A stretch of DNA of 28,983 nucleotides from Perkinsus olseni (Eukaryota > Perkinsozoa > Perkinsida). The notes under the pieces are model-generated. The model did not search any database and was not told the origin of the DNA. It saw nothing but the letters and a program-made list of their open reading frames with translations. The translations under genes were made by a program, and so were the position numbers. This document shows, piece by piece, positions 11,534 to 22,037 of this stretch. The DNA lies in NCBI GenBank assembly GCA_013115125.1, contig JABANN010000437.1:1-28983 (forward strand), in the 5' to 3' direction. Within the stretch, counting starts at the first letter, position 1. Every line of letters begins with the position of its first letter.

Positions 11534-12395
11534 TTCTGTCGCATCGGAAACTTTGGCGAGAGATTTCATTTCTTTCATTGATTTTATATTAGTAATTGCA
11601 TAGTCCTTCAAATGCTTTCTCGCGGCCCTGCTTAAGCTACATTTCCACTATCCCGCCTGAGTGCGAGATCGTGAACCGTTCTTATGCGAATAGCGAATGA
11701 CTTCGGATGGTAGATGAGTAGAGATGGTTTAGTGAGAGAGGCCCATACTCTTGCATGGGAGAATTTTTAACTCTTTCCCCCCTCCTTTATGGGTTGGGTA
11801 TATAGTCAATGGATCCTCAGATTGAGGCTTGCTAACCCCAGGGAAACGCGAATTCGATTAAGTGTTATCAGTGCGTTGAAACAGTGGACATATGGGTGTT
11901 GTTTCGACGGAAGTTCAGATGTGGTAAGAATTCGCAGGTCCGCGGAGAATGCCCTTGGTGAGGTGTGACTTCCGAATTAAAATCTCATGGGGCCTTTGAA
12001 AACAGCTCCCCGATCGAAACCACTCAGTGTTGATGAACAAGGAGGGCCACTGTCATCCAATCATCAGTCTGCATCTGTTCGATTGAGCTACCTTGCCAGT
12101 GGCTATTCACCACACCCCAACAAGCAACAATGATGCTGCTACAATAACAATAAAAGCAACACGCCTCATCGTAGCGCGAAACTGGCTCGACTGTAAGATG
12201 TTCGCCGACAATGATATGTTCCCAATGGTATGCTCACTAGTCTAATAAAAAGTATGCATTCACAGCTTCGAGGCCTGACAGAGACCACCCCTCAATTGAG
12301 GGCTCGCACATTCCCACAGCGGCCTACCTGCCGTTGAAGCCTCACTTTCTCACTGGCCAACTTAGTGAGGTGATCGTATCTGAGCTCGATGCTGA
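11534..12395. other. Intergenic stretch between convergent genes
   Basis: No open frame with coding character or family motif was found between the stop codons of the secreted protein (plus strand) and the GST (minus strand). It is moderately AT-rich and presumably holds both 3' untranslated regions. Confidence 0.6.
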
Positions 12396-13485
12396 TTATA
12401 GATGGATGAGGAACCTCAGCCGTGTATCGAAAAGCACGCAGCAGTTCCCGTGTGCTAGAGCGTACGTCTGTATCAACTGTCGCGGTGGCAGGAGCGTGTC
12501 TTTGACAGCTGCAACCTCGGACATACGAGATAGCCAATCAAAATACTTGCCGAGCTGCGGATGATTATCTCGCGACAAAGTGAACTGTGGGCCTGAGAAC
12601 GAATTCCATTAGCTTTACTCACAACCATCGGGTCTACCTTTGGAAGCGCCGAGCACTGCTGTGGCATAAGCGAAGGGATACAAGGCCACATCAACGAGAC
12701 AAGGCGACGTTCCGTTATAGAACGGACCAATCATCTGAGAATATGACAAGCATGATTCTCACTGTATGATCACAGCACCCTCACCTCCGAGCTGAAGCTC
12801 TCCAATGCTGCTATCATGTCGGGGAACACTTCAGGTTTACTTCGACGAAAGCACTGAATGAAACGGTTGCAGAAGGATAGGTTAAAAGCCTCTGCTGCGT
12901 TCATCAGTCGCCGCCTGATCCCAAAATAGGAACATCAAACTGAGAGTGCGCTTTTGGTGGATCGAGACCATGGTGATCAATCCAAACAAGTCCAAGACTA
13001 TCGCAACTAGTAGACGAAACTAGAAGGCACTTGTTCTTGAGAACCTACCGTACCTCTCCTCATCATTGTTCGGGAGCAGAGGCTTCGTTGCCAGACCAGC
13101 TCCGCGGGCCAATCCATCCAGGTACTCAACAACGTTCAAAGATTCCACAACCTGGGCCACCGGAGTGCAGCGGTCTGTGACCAGTCAGTTCCAACTCGTA
13201 CAACTTCCCGGTTCCCTTCATCGTGTTCGACGATCAGCGTCGGTACCAAGCCCTTGGGATTGTTCTCGAGGAGTAGAGGGTGCTTGCTGTATCCGTTCGG
13301 CCCTGGGTTGAGACATTCGACGAGCTCGAACGGGATCTGTCGTAGGATGCAAAGTCATTCGGGCGTAGGCCCCTACGGTCTACCTTGTACCACTCTAGGA
13401 CTATTCGGGCCCTCTGAGCGTAGGGACAGAAGAAAGCCGTCAGGAGGCGGATTGATGGCAGCTTGTGGTGATCGTCGGCAGCCAT
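12396..13485 (-). CDS. Glutathione S-transferase, omega-like (Cys type), six exons, 252 aa
   Basis: Exons on the minus strand: 13485-13384, 13336-13202, 13151-13054, 12914-12785, 12734-12638 and 12592-12396, totalling 759 nt including the stop. Introns are GT-AG, four of 45-50 nt and one of 139 nt. The thioredoxin-fold N-terminal domain starts SIRLLTAFFCPYAQRARIVL. Cys20 in the CPYAQR motif is at the catalytic position used by omega and dehydroascorbate-reductase-type GSTs, in place of Tyr or Ser. NPKGLVPTLIVEHD supplies the cis-Pro loop, and VVESLNVVEYLDG holds the Glu-Ser pair that binds the gamma-glutamyl group of glutathione. The all-helical C-terminal domain includes FYNGTSPCLVDVALYPFA and FDWLSRMSEVAAVKDTL. 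No targeting peptide is evident, so a cytosolic thiol transferase/detoxification enzyme is likely. ATG 13485 is chosen because the first exon opens directly into the fold. Confidence 0.93.
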
Positions 13486-13555
13486 GATTGAAAAATTCTG
13501 TTCACTGCGGACCGACGAAAACAAAGGACTGCGGTTTCACAGTAGTATCATACTA

Positions 13556-14312
13556 CTAGTACGGACAGATGACTCGATACCAACTTTTGCGCAACTCACC
13601 ACACGATGTCACTACAAATCGCGCTCTATCTACTCGAGGCTGCTTGATACCATCTTGCGTGCTTCCTGTTCCGAAATCACCCGTATCAACTTGAATTGGT
13701 ATACAATCATATGCATCGGCAAAATCATCAACCTCAAATCGGAAGAACCGCACGAAACTTCGGAATGAATGTTCTCATAAATCACGGAATTCACACCCGT
13801 AGAACCAACGCTAAATGACATAGCCACCGCAGCCGAGCGAGGCGTTCTAAGACTCCAGCACGGAAGAATGCTAACGCCGTCCCTCGCCGAGGCTTCGTCT
13901 CGGGAAAAGCGTGCTTCGCGGCATACCCTTCTCGTCCAGATTCCCACATCATAAGTCATCGCGAGTGTCGAGGGACAGAGCTCGTTGGTCTTTAACCCAA
14001 CAGCTTCCAGAGCTTAAAAATCGTTCAAACCATGGCAAAGACGCACGACCGCAGAAGTATTCAGCAAGGTAGACGGACGCCGCCTCGAGCTCTGGTGATG
14101 CCGACTCAAATGGGGCAATAGGCGGGGAGGGCACACTTCGACACAAGCCGGAGGTCGTACCTTAGAGAGAGCGAACAAAATAAGTGCAACAAATGCACGC
14201 AAGCGGAACGAGCCCTTGGATTGACGCGGCTAAGCGCGTGATCAAACGGGGACCTGGGTGCGCGATACTCACTTAGTTTCCGAGAGAGCATCGCTGGACT
14301 CGTTGACGAGAC
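13556..14312 (-). CDS. Candidate exons of an unnamed minus-strand gene
   Basis: Several short minus-strand segments look coding and are bounded by GT-AG-like sites, but I could not join them with confidence. They include VYRLVNESSDALSETK near 14250 (followed by GTGAGTAT), GSFRLRAFVALILFALSK near 14190 (followed by GTACGAC), PELEAASVYLAEYFCGRASL near 14070, TALAFFRAGVLERLARLRW near 13830 and FEVDDFADAYDCIPIQVD near 13710. No domain is recognised. The gene would lie just upstream of the GST on the same strand. It may instead be two genes or partly chance. Confidence 0.3.
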
Positions 14313-14937
14313 GGTAGACGCAGCCACGCTGAACTACACGACTACACAAGTGATGGCCTGACAACAAGCAGAACACAAGAGTACCCTTGCACGGCTGGAA
14401 TCATGACCACCTGCTCGAGCGACCCCTAGGCGGAAGGCTTTGAGGTCTGCATGGTCTCTACAGGCCAGCTCTAACATCCCCCACTGTGCACAGTCATGGC
14501 TTGATAAAGATATGAATTGAACCGTATCAGAGGCATAGTATCTAGGTTGAAGGTTGATACATGATGAGAGGAAGCTCGTCGACTGTCGATTGGCTGAGAG
14601 AGCATCAGCTCGCCGAGGATAATGGACGACTCGAAAGATGTACTAGGAGAATGATTTGACAATTATTGAATCAGAATCTCACGTATAGCATTTGACGTCG
14701 AAGTCGGTATCATTGATGATCATGAATGGTAAGCATCCAGCCTCCTTCTTCCGGTATCTGTCGTGAATTCCCATCAACGGACGCAAACCATCATTGTCCT
14801 ACTGTTGCATGAGTATCCACACCGCTGGCGCCGCCACTACTCCTACCCCGAACCCTACCCAGGATGCGTACCTAACCGTCGCCAACAAACTCAAGATTAG
14901 CAATACAAGCTAACAACCGGCACGGACGCTAAGTGTC

Positions 14938-15516
14938 CACGAACTACGTCTACACCATTTCCAGACCTACTTTAGTAAAACCCCAGAGCAACTTAATAAA
15001 GCCCAGATCAAATTAGTAGAAGCCCAAAGCAGTTTGATTTTACGAAAAGACCAATTTAGTAGAGCCCAACAAAATCACTAACAAGTACGGAAAACTCACA
15101 ACGTCAGCCTACATTGAGTAAGCTCTCCTTATTCTACGAATCGCGGGTTAAAGTTTAATCCGTAAACATTCGAATTGGGGCTCCGACTGGCATGCCTTAC
15201 ATAGCTGAGCAACGAGGGTACAATGTTTGGGCGTGATTGAAGCAAAGTTGCAAATTGTATACAAAGTTGCATAGTAACCTCTCCACCCCTTTTTGAAGCA
15301 ACTTCTCACAGTACGGCAGGCGGTACTCTGCCTTCGCTCCACCACCTCTCCCGCCACTCGTGGGCCGGAGTCCCCGGGCCGGGAGGAGGGACGATCCGGA
15401 TGCGTCTCGCGTGCCGACTAAATTGCTTTGGGGTTTTACTAATTTGGGCTGGGCTTTATTAAATTGCTCTGGGATTTTACTAAGTAGGTCTGGAAATGGT
15501 GTAGTGACCCGCGTTC
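14938..15516. mobile_element. Foldback/MITE-like element with about 88-bp inverted ends
   Basis: The left arm (core 14950-15036) and right arm (core 15417-15504) are reverse complements at roughly nine bases in ten, sharing the outer end CTACACCATTTCCAGACCTA. A further CACGAAC motif on each outer side may extend the ends to 14938 and 15516. Each arm is itself a row of degenerate units of about 21 bp of the form TTAGTAAAACCCCAGAGCAA, which is the hallmark of foldback-type DNA elements. The roughly 380-bp interior has no transposase frame, so it is non-autonomous. I see no clear target-site duplication. The interior carries a short direct repeat CAAAGTTGCA near 15243 and 15261, and its right half is notably GC-rich. 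Confidence 0.7.
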
Positions 15517-15672
15517 GTGTTTCTAATACATCTCAAGCTCAGCACGAGAACGAACCATCGCTCCGCTGAGAGCATAGAGGTGATGCACTTATAGCGTTGT
15601 CGCATTGCAATACGGACTGGCTATGTTCTATGCCTCGTGACAACCTGGCAATCCTCTCTCTCCGTCACTCAC

Positions 15673-15912
15673 CATCCCATCGCTGCAATCGAGGTCCCCC
15701 AGGACGCTGCCACTGTTGTCGTTGTTGTGCCCCACGGTATGAAGCCCAGAAAGTAATACGGTACCTTAGTGGAAGGTAGGTGGGCGAATGTAATGGTAGC
15801 GTTCGACTCACAGTGACTGAGCACGCCCCTACACCAGCCCCGATGGCGCCTCCGAGCCAGCTCAAGACTTTGGTGGATGCAGAGAGAGTCAATGCAACGT
15901 CTTTAAGGGCCT
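15673..15912 (-). CDS. Two exons of a probable multi-pass membrane protein, unnamed
   Basis: Two minus-strand exons join cleanly. Exon 15912-15812 reads ALKDVALTLSASTKVLSWLG then GAIGAGVGACSVT. After a 47-nt GT-AG intron, exon 15764-15673 reads VPYYFLGFIPWGTTTTTVAA then SWGTSIAAMG, ending at GTGAGT. Both are hydrophobic and Gly-rich like transmembrane helices. Upstream on the same strand there are further likely pieces, including FTRWLTVLALLTCPI near 16110 and an acidic Ser-rich stretch (KEDSSSPSSESLRDAAPDAV) near 16430. I could not phase them to the first exon. The family is unknown, and start and stop are not placed. Confidence 0.42.
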
Positions 15913-16499
15913 CTGAAAATGCAGTCGTGTTCCTCTACGTGCTCGGCCAGGTCAGAACTCACGCAGGAACAACCCGTTTGACATCCGTTTGCCATTTTCA
16001 CAGTAGTACGCCCAGTGAAGGTCGGTATCTGGCGGCGGGATGGCACCCGAGTGAGCGAATGTACGGCAGGAGTACCGAAACCGTTGGTCGAAGTATCGGG
16101 CAAGTTAGCAAGGCGAGCACGGTCAACCACCGCGTGAACGTTGTCTGGTCGTGGTCGACTGAGGACCCGGAAGGAGGGGCATACCAGCAACTGAAGGCTC
16201 CACTTGCTACTGGACAACAACCCTCGAACACCTTACAAACTGCAACCAGGTAAGGACGATCCTGCACTTAGCGGTTGCATCGTAGCCGATGACCTCTTGA
16301 TCACTGAGAGTTATACAGTCCATCCCTCTCTCATACCGCATTTCCACCACCTCACGTATATAACGTGTCGACTCTCCGTCGTCACTGCCTTGAAGACGTC
16401 AATGTCAGACATCACTGCGTCGGGCGCGGCATCCCGTAGTGACTCTGATGACGGTGAGCTGCTGTCCTCCTTGCCTCCTCCGGGCTGAGGTACGTATCC

Positions 16500-17436
16500 T
16501 ACTATGTGTGACCCTCGTCGTTCACTCCACGCTACTATCTGAAAATTATACCAGCCGCTCATTATCGCCGCGGGGTCGTTCATTAAGCCCATTCTGGAAC
16601 TCAGAATCGAATCTGGAACCGCATTCTACGTGAAAAGAAATCTATTCTACAATAGACTCTGAGTCTTAGAATTGGTCTACGAAACAGCGAGTGCTGCTAC
16701 TGATGCGAACCGCAGTGACCAGTGCCACGACCTCCTTCCTGCACTACTCAGCCCATCAACGATACTCACAGATGGCAACTTCCCTATCAGACCACCACGT
16801 GCCAGCTCATTACCTTCAAGGCCTCATATTCCGCCCTCGCTAGACACTCTTCCACAGCCGGTATAGCTACACTGACAGCCTCGCAGACCCTCGTGGACAG
16901 TCTTTTGGTGTACAATCTGGCCTCACCCTGAGTAAGGTCAATGAGCGTCATTCGTGCTACCTCCACCCACCCTAGCGAGGTCTTCCGGCGTACCGTGTTT
17001 GGAGATCGGCGGTGCTATTTGCGTGAATCGAGCCAGGGCAACGTGCATAGGGCAGTCCTCAAAACGCATGAAACTACGAATGGATGCTACCAAAAGAGAG
17101 CGCGACGCCGACGACGAGCTTCTGCAGCAGTCAATCTTGCGCATCGCTCCGCTGTCACAGCGAAATTTGTCCCGCGTTTTTACCCCACACATCATCATCA
17201 GTTCGTACTACCGATGATGGTCCTCCATCTCTCGTCGCATGTTGAGTATTAATGTCCACGCGAGAGGTATCCACATGTAGATGGAGTCTCTTGTAGGGCT
17301 TACTGATTTGTTAGCAAACGCTCAGGCAGAGAATGATTGTGTCACGGTTTGACGGCCCTTCCTGGACGTATGCTTGTCCTCTCGGAGAAGTTTCTCTTGT
17401 AGTTCTTGATCGGGAAGCATCTCCAGTAGTCACTCA
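16500..17436. other. Stretch without a confident gene
   Basis: Open frames exist on both strands at 16938-17252, one of them with a charged helix (KRERDADDELLQQSIL, plus strand, near 17110). Opposite frames look equally plausible, no splice-consistent model or known family emerges, and nothing is called. Confidence 0.4.
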
Positions 17437-19693
17437 ATGTTTGGCAGTTGTGACAGTACTGACTGCAGTAGTGGCGGTGAAGACTCGGACAAACCTAGTA
17501 TACGAAAGCCCCTCCTTCCTCCCGCAGCCAAGGGGAGGAAGGAAACCAAGGGGCACCAACATCATCATACGTTACAAGACTTGGCTAACAATTTAGTCAC
17601 TAAATCTTGCAAGTCTAGGTTTGACGAGGCTTGCACTCTTTGCGGGTAATCCCTACTACCGATGCGTATCTTGGGTTCATCACTGATGTGATCCTCAGTT
17701 ACTCTATACCCGTCGCGTTGTCCTCAGCGGCACGTAATTTCCATGATATGACGGACCAATTCATCCTTGGCCACTTGGGAACAGAGTAGTAGCGGGGAAA
17801 ACCAGAGCTAGAAGTGTCAGAAAATAAGCGTGTTGAACTCACTTTAGAAGTGTCAGAAAATAAGCGTGTTGAACTCGCTCTGGCGGGTTACCAAGTTGCC
17901 ACACCTCTGTCTTGCTCTCGTTAGATACCTAGCGGCCTGTGGTGTTGCCGGTATCTGGACATTCCTGTTCGACGTTATGGTCCTCGAGTCCGTTATTCAA
18001 TTATCCACTTTATGTAGTCAGGCATTCGGTGCTGGTAAGTGAGGGACTTCGTACCGCCGCTACTCACCGAGTCGGTGAGTAGCGGTGACACCGACCAGGA
18101 GCTTCTCTATACAGTCTGTAATAACGAAGAAATGCCACATGTAAAACGAGGGCACTATGGCGCATGGGCAAGTGAGGCCACTAAACCACGCCACGCGCTA
18201 TAGAACTAATATGGGTTCCGAAGTTTGCATATGTCACGATGTTATGAGTATGAGAACGCCGAACCTTGCACCATTCTAGGTTCTGGTCAATACGCTGTTC
18301 ATTCCCTGAGAGGATGAGATTAAAGGACGGTTGCGTGTTGAATTTGATGGACTCTTGAGAGATTGTATGATATTTCTGTCTTTTATATTGAGACGCCCTA
18401 TAGATCAATAAACAACGTCTCTGTCGACATACCATGCATCAGGTAACTACACGCTGGTCGGCGAGTGGTTCCAGCTGGGCCTGTGTTGCTTTACCCTCAT
18501 GTGCGTTCCCGTTATTGTCACGCGGTGGTTCACTGCAGACTTTTTGGAGTTCATGGGCTTCGACGCTAACCTTGCTTATCTGGCCGGAGAATACACTACC
18601 TACTCCCAGTTGTCAATCCTCTGTGATGTGGTCTTCTTCTCCTGCCGGTCCTATCTCTCTGCGCAAGGGATAGTCAAACCTTCCATGATCATCGACAATG
18701 TGGCTGTCGTCGTGAACCTGGGAGTGGCGTATGTGATGACCTTCCCAATGGGACTAGGTCTCATTGGTGCTGCCATTGCCACAACCATAACTAGGTTTCT
18801 CCGTACCGTTATGTACATCCTCTATTGCTTCGCATGGAAGGGTTATCATAAGCGTACCTGGGATGGCTGGACCGCTAAGGCCCTGACGAACCCTAAGAGA
18901 TGGAAGATTCTCCTTGGACTAGCACTACCTGCAGCCTGGGGTGCTCTAACCGAGGAGATACAGTACGAGCTGCTGTGCTTCATGGCCGCTAAGATGGGCT
19001 CGGTCGTCATTGCTGCTCATAACCTCTCCCTCTCTATGATGGATCTTTTCTTTGTCTTCTCTACTGGTAGGCCGCCTGTCACCATTCACCTCTCCTCATC
19101 CTGCTATCACTCGGCTTGTCTTCAGGTATCGGCCAGGGCGTCGGCGTGCGTGTAGCTGCCGCCATCTCGTCATTCCGGATAGCAGATGCCAAGAGAACGG
19201 TAGAAGTTGGTCTCGAGCTCACCTTGGCATCGGGTGTTATCCTGGGTGCGGCGTACGTGGCCCTGTTGCCCTTCCTCGCTAAGGCGGCTTCCGACGACCC
19301 TGAAGTCCAGAGTCTTCTCAAGGGTCTATCTCCCTATGTGGCTGTGGGAATAGCTGCTATGATGTGCCTCACTCCGGCCTTCCAAGTTCTACTCAATCAA
19401 GGTCGCTCTAAGATATCTTCCAATATCATTGCGGTCTGCTGTTGGGTCGTGGGCTTCCCCATCTCTTACATCTACGGTCTTAAACTCGATGGAGGTGTCT
19501 ATGGTCTCTGGCTTGGCTTGATCGCTGGCTACGGCAGTTCGGTCATAGTCATGGTCCTCATCATTTGCAAGTACTATCCGCCTCTTCGTTTGACCCATTA
19601 CTGGTCTTTTTCAGGACCAACTGGATCAAGGTGTGCAGAGAAGCCCGGTTACGTTCGGAAGTGACCCGAGGCGTGGCTGCAGCAGCACAGTAG
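17437..19693 (+). CDS. MATE family multidrug/metabolite efflux transporter, six exons, 517 aa
   Basis: Exons 17437-17645, 17699-17785, 17925-18034, 18443-19066, 19126-19570 and 19615-19693 sum to 1554 nt including TAG, with reading phase kept at every GT-AG junction. MATE proteins export organic cations, toxins or metabolites in exchange for H+ or Na+. Family signatures cross the splice sites: IPVALSSAARNFHDMTDQFI and GHLGTE-YLAACG in the first helices, LCSQAFGAGNYTLVGEWFQL (the conserved CGQAFGAG-type loop), then SYLSAQGIVKPSM, LALPAAWGALTEEIQYELLC (start of the second six-helix half), GIGQGVGVRVAAAISSF and LKLDGGVYGLWLGLIAGYG. About twelve membrane helices fit. The cytoplasmic N-terminus of about 70 residues is Ser-, Lys- and His-rich, and the C-terminus ends in a basic tail with AAAAQ. 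ATG 17437 is the first in-frame start after a stop, so an upstream coding exon is possible but not needed. Confidence 0.95.
17809..17876 (+). repeat. Tandem duplication, 36-bp period, within a MATE intron
   Basis: A 32-bp string beginning TAGAAGTGTCAGAAAATAAG is present identically at 17809-17840 and 17845-17876, a 36-bp period. It lies wholly inside the 139-nt intron 17786-17924. Each copy starts with a TAG that resembles a 3' splice site, but using either copy leads to an in-frame stop or loses the YLAACG motif. The true acceptor is therefore at 17924. Confidence 0.85.
18057..18085. repeat. Near-perfect palindrome, 14-bp arms, in a MATE intron
   Basis: CCGCTACTCACCGA and TCGGTGAGTAGCGG are exact reverse complements around a single central G. 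The element sits 23 bp inside the unusually long (408 nt) intron 18035-18442. The right arm contains CGGTGAGT, a consensus 5' splice site, and by symmetry so does the opposite strand. In the transcript it would fold into a very stable hairpin that hides this decoy donor. Confidence 0.85.
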
Positions 19694-20379
19694 TGAACCA
19701 CCATTAGCCCAGAAGCGCCAGCCTTGACAATTCTAATAGGATGCCTCTTACCACTGTTGCTGCTGTTCTTCCGACATGTTCTTCTCTTGATGTAGTAGAC
19801 ACTGCTGTGTGGTACAACTGTCCTTCCCTGTGCCTGTCTTTGGGATGAGGTTACTTTTGTCGCCTTCGATGAATGCGAAGTTGTGATGATCTGTACTACT
19901 AATAGTCCTGGCAACCCATCCCTTGTGACAGTCTTAGAGGTGTGGTTGTTGCTGCCGTTGTTAACCATACTCTGTCGTCATGGCGAACATGGCTTTGACT
20001 GCTGCGGTTAGGCTCCCCTAACAACCATCTGAATTATCTCTGGAATGGCGTATTGTTACATTTGCCATTACTTATTCTCCTAAAACTATTACCAAAATCA
20101 CCACCGGTCACGACCATGCTCCAGCAACGACGACTGGCGTGCTACTAGGTGGGCAGCCCCTGTTGCTGGCGTGCCGTGGCCGTGTTGATGATGGTTATGC
20201 AAGCCGACGGATGCCGGTTGGTTTATAGTGCAGAAGGACATGAAGAATAATAACATCGAGAATACTAAGTCTTCTCTCTCATTATAATCTCACTGCTCCG
20301 GTTGTTATTCATTCGCTCATTCAGCCCTTCGGCTTAGGGCAGATGACAGTAGCGCTTTCTCGGAACAACAACCTACATC
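19694..20379 (+). other. Intergenic, MATE 3' region and SOD promoter side
   Basis: No gene is supported. The long minus-strand open frame covering 19561-19968 overlaps the MATE C-terminal exons antisense and has low-complexity composition, so it is treated as a shadow. The SOD promoter should lie in the right half; no specific element is recognised. Confidence 0.6.
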
Positions 20380-21627
20380 ATGCAACCACTTCTTGCGTTG
20401 TCAGTACCGTTAAGGGTTAATATGAGGGAAGATCAGGACTCCTTGTTTGACGCCATTATGAGGTTGATCTGCTCATCTGCCGTGTTGGCTGTCGCCGTCA
20501 TTCAGTACGTGTTTTCACAGCCCTACGAGCCCACTCCACTAGGCTACGACTATGCCGCTTTGGAGCCGTAAGTGCTACGAGGGTATCAGCATTAGAGATA
20601 GTTGGAGGAAGCCGTCCTCGATGATGATGTCATGCGTCTTCGTTGCTAGTTACATAGACGCTGAGACCATGCGTGTACATCATGTTGGCCATTATAAAGC
20701 GTACGCTGATAAGGTACATAGGGAGGGCGTAGTGTCGCTACAGTATGCTTATCACCCAACTCAGTTCTCCTCGGCGGCGCGTCAGCTCCGTTCGATGCCG
20801 GAGTATAAGTATCTGGCCAAACTGGGCATCGATGGCCTTCTTCTAAAGGTGATAGCCCGGTCGACTAGCCTGCAACAAGCCATCGCGTTCTCTCAGCTTG
20901 ATGAAGTCCCTGTGGCGTTGCGTGATAGGATTAGGAACAATGGCGGAGGGGTAATAAAGGGGAGCTTTGATGATGCCACCCGCTGGCAGATTCTGTTGTA
21001 ACGCCTCAGTACGTCAATCACGAACTGTTCTTCGCGAGTATGTCTAAGGACGGGGGAGGGGAGCCCCAGGGCGCTATCAGGAGGGCTATTGACCAGTAGG
21101 CTTTTACAGCGTAGGAGTTGAGAGGCATTTGACTCATTCAGAGATATGGGATCATTCTCGAAGTTCGTTTCTGGCTTCACAAGTCTCGCTGAGGGGCGCT
21201 TCGGCGCTGGCTGGATTTGGCTGGTGGTGGATACCTCGACTGAAGACAACACGTTGAAGGTAATCTTGAAATGCTGTCTCTTGATTGGTCTTATCTCTCA
21301 TCAGATACTATCGACCCAGAATCAGGATACCCCCCAAATGGTTTCCTGTAGCAAAGGAGGGCTGCTAGCCAGTCGACAACCTTGCGTTTTCCTCAGCCGA
21401 CTTGGTCCCTCTTCTCGGACTAGACGTGTGGGAGCATGCTTACTATCTCAAATACAAGAACAATAGACGTGCTTACATCGACGCTTGGTGGAATGTAAAC
21501 AGCAGCAGTAACAACTGAATGTGGCTGAGTTACCAAATGGCAGGTCGTCGATTGGTCCACCGTCAACGAGAGATACATTCAAGGGGGGTTCACTCATCTT
21601 GACTCGGACATGGTAGGTGTGGTATGA
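20380..21627 (+). CDS. Iron/manganese superoxide dismutase with membrane-anchor N-terminus, seven exons, 305 aa
   Basis: Exons 20380-20567, 20650-20950, 21010-21095, 21142-21259, 21305-21347, 21397-21494 and 21544-21627 total 918 nt including TGA; introns are 45-82 nt. It dismutates superoxide to H2O2 and O2. The four metal ligands are present: His73 ([11 protein letters not shown]), His167 (YVNHELFF), Asp255 and His259 ([11 protein letters not shown]). Other family landmarks are [35 protein letters not shown] and [15 protein letters not shown]. Before the catalytic domain lies a hydrophobic segment ([20 protein letters not shown], about residues 26-45), a signal anchor or signal peptide. The spacing between the first two ligands is 94 residues, about twice the usual, owing to an insertion around residues 86-150. 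Total length is far above the usual ~200 aa. Sequence-class residues point to the Mn type (Gly163, Gln238), although characterised Perkinsus SODs are described as iron enzymes. Confidence 0.95.
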
Positions 21628-22037
21628 GCAGTAGATCATATTATGTTCGTCGATTCAGTTACCAGAGGGTGAATCCACCACTGAACGAGAGTTGTAGATG
21701 AGAACAACGGAGATGCTAGTCTGACGAAGCCGGTTTTCGGGGTTAGACTTAGAACTCACACACTCAGAGATGATGATGATGATGTTCACAAGCTGAATTT
21801 TATTAGTGTCCTCCGATAGCTGTTGAGTTCTGCAAAGTTACCAAGCGGCCATGGGCACGCCAAACCTCGCCCTGACCTGTTCTCAAAACCCTGCTACTCA
21901 CTGCAAAATTGAACTCAACCGCGATACACATATACTTGTCAGAAGAATTATTTAGTAAGTTACGTCCTGTTGGACAAGTCAGACTCGTAAGGGGATAGTA
22001 AGACACTTCATCATCGGCCATTGTCTTATTGTAATTA
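21628..22037. other. Short convergent intergenic region
   Basis: It separates the SOD stop (plus strand) from the RRM protein stop (minus strand). It contains a short GAT-type microsatellite near 21768-21784 (five units) and no supported gene; the minus-strand frame at 21803-22021 has no recognisable character. Confidence 0.6.

Noticed and set aside
13798-13950. FFRAGVLERLARLR in a minus frame, reminiscent of the end of a myosin motor (FFRAGVL)
   Set aside because: Only a short peptide matches. No P-loop, switch or relay motifs are visible upstream on the same strand.
14821-14870. CCGAACCCTACCC run resembling a telomere-type repeat
   Set aside because: The unit is not repeated regularly, so it is not an interstitial telomere tract.
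17848-17886. Short exon encoding VSENKRVELALA in the MATE gene
   Set aside because: Phase does not match the previous exon, and the conserved HLGTE-YLAACG motif forms only when the acceptor at 17924 is used.
19561-19968. 135-aa minus-strand open frame
   Set aside because: It overlaps the end of the MATE gene antisense and consists mainly of Ser/Thr/Lys-rich low-complexity sequence.
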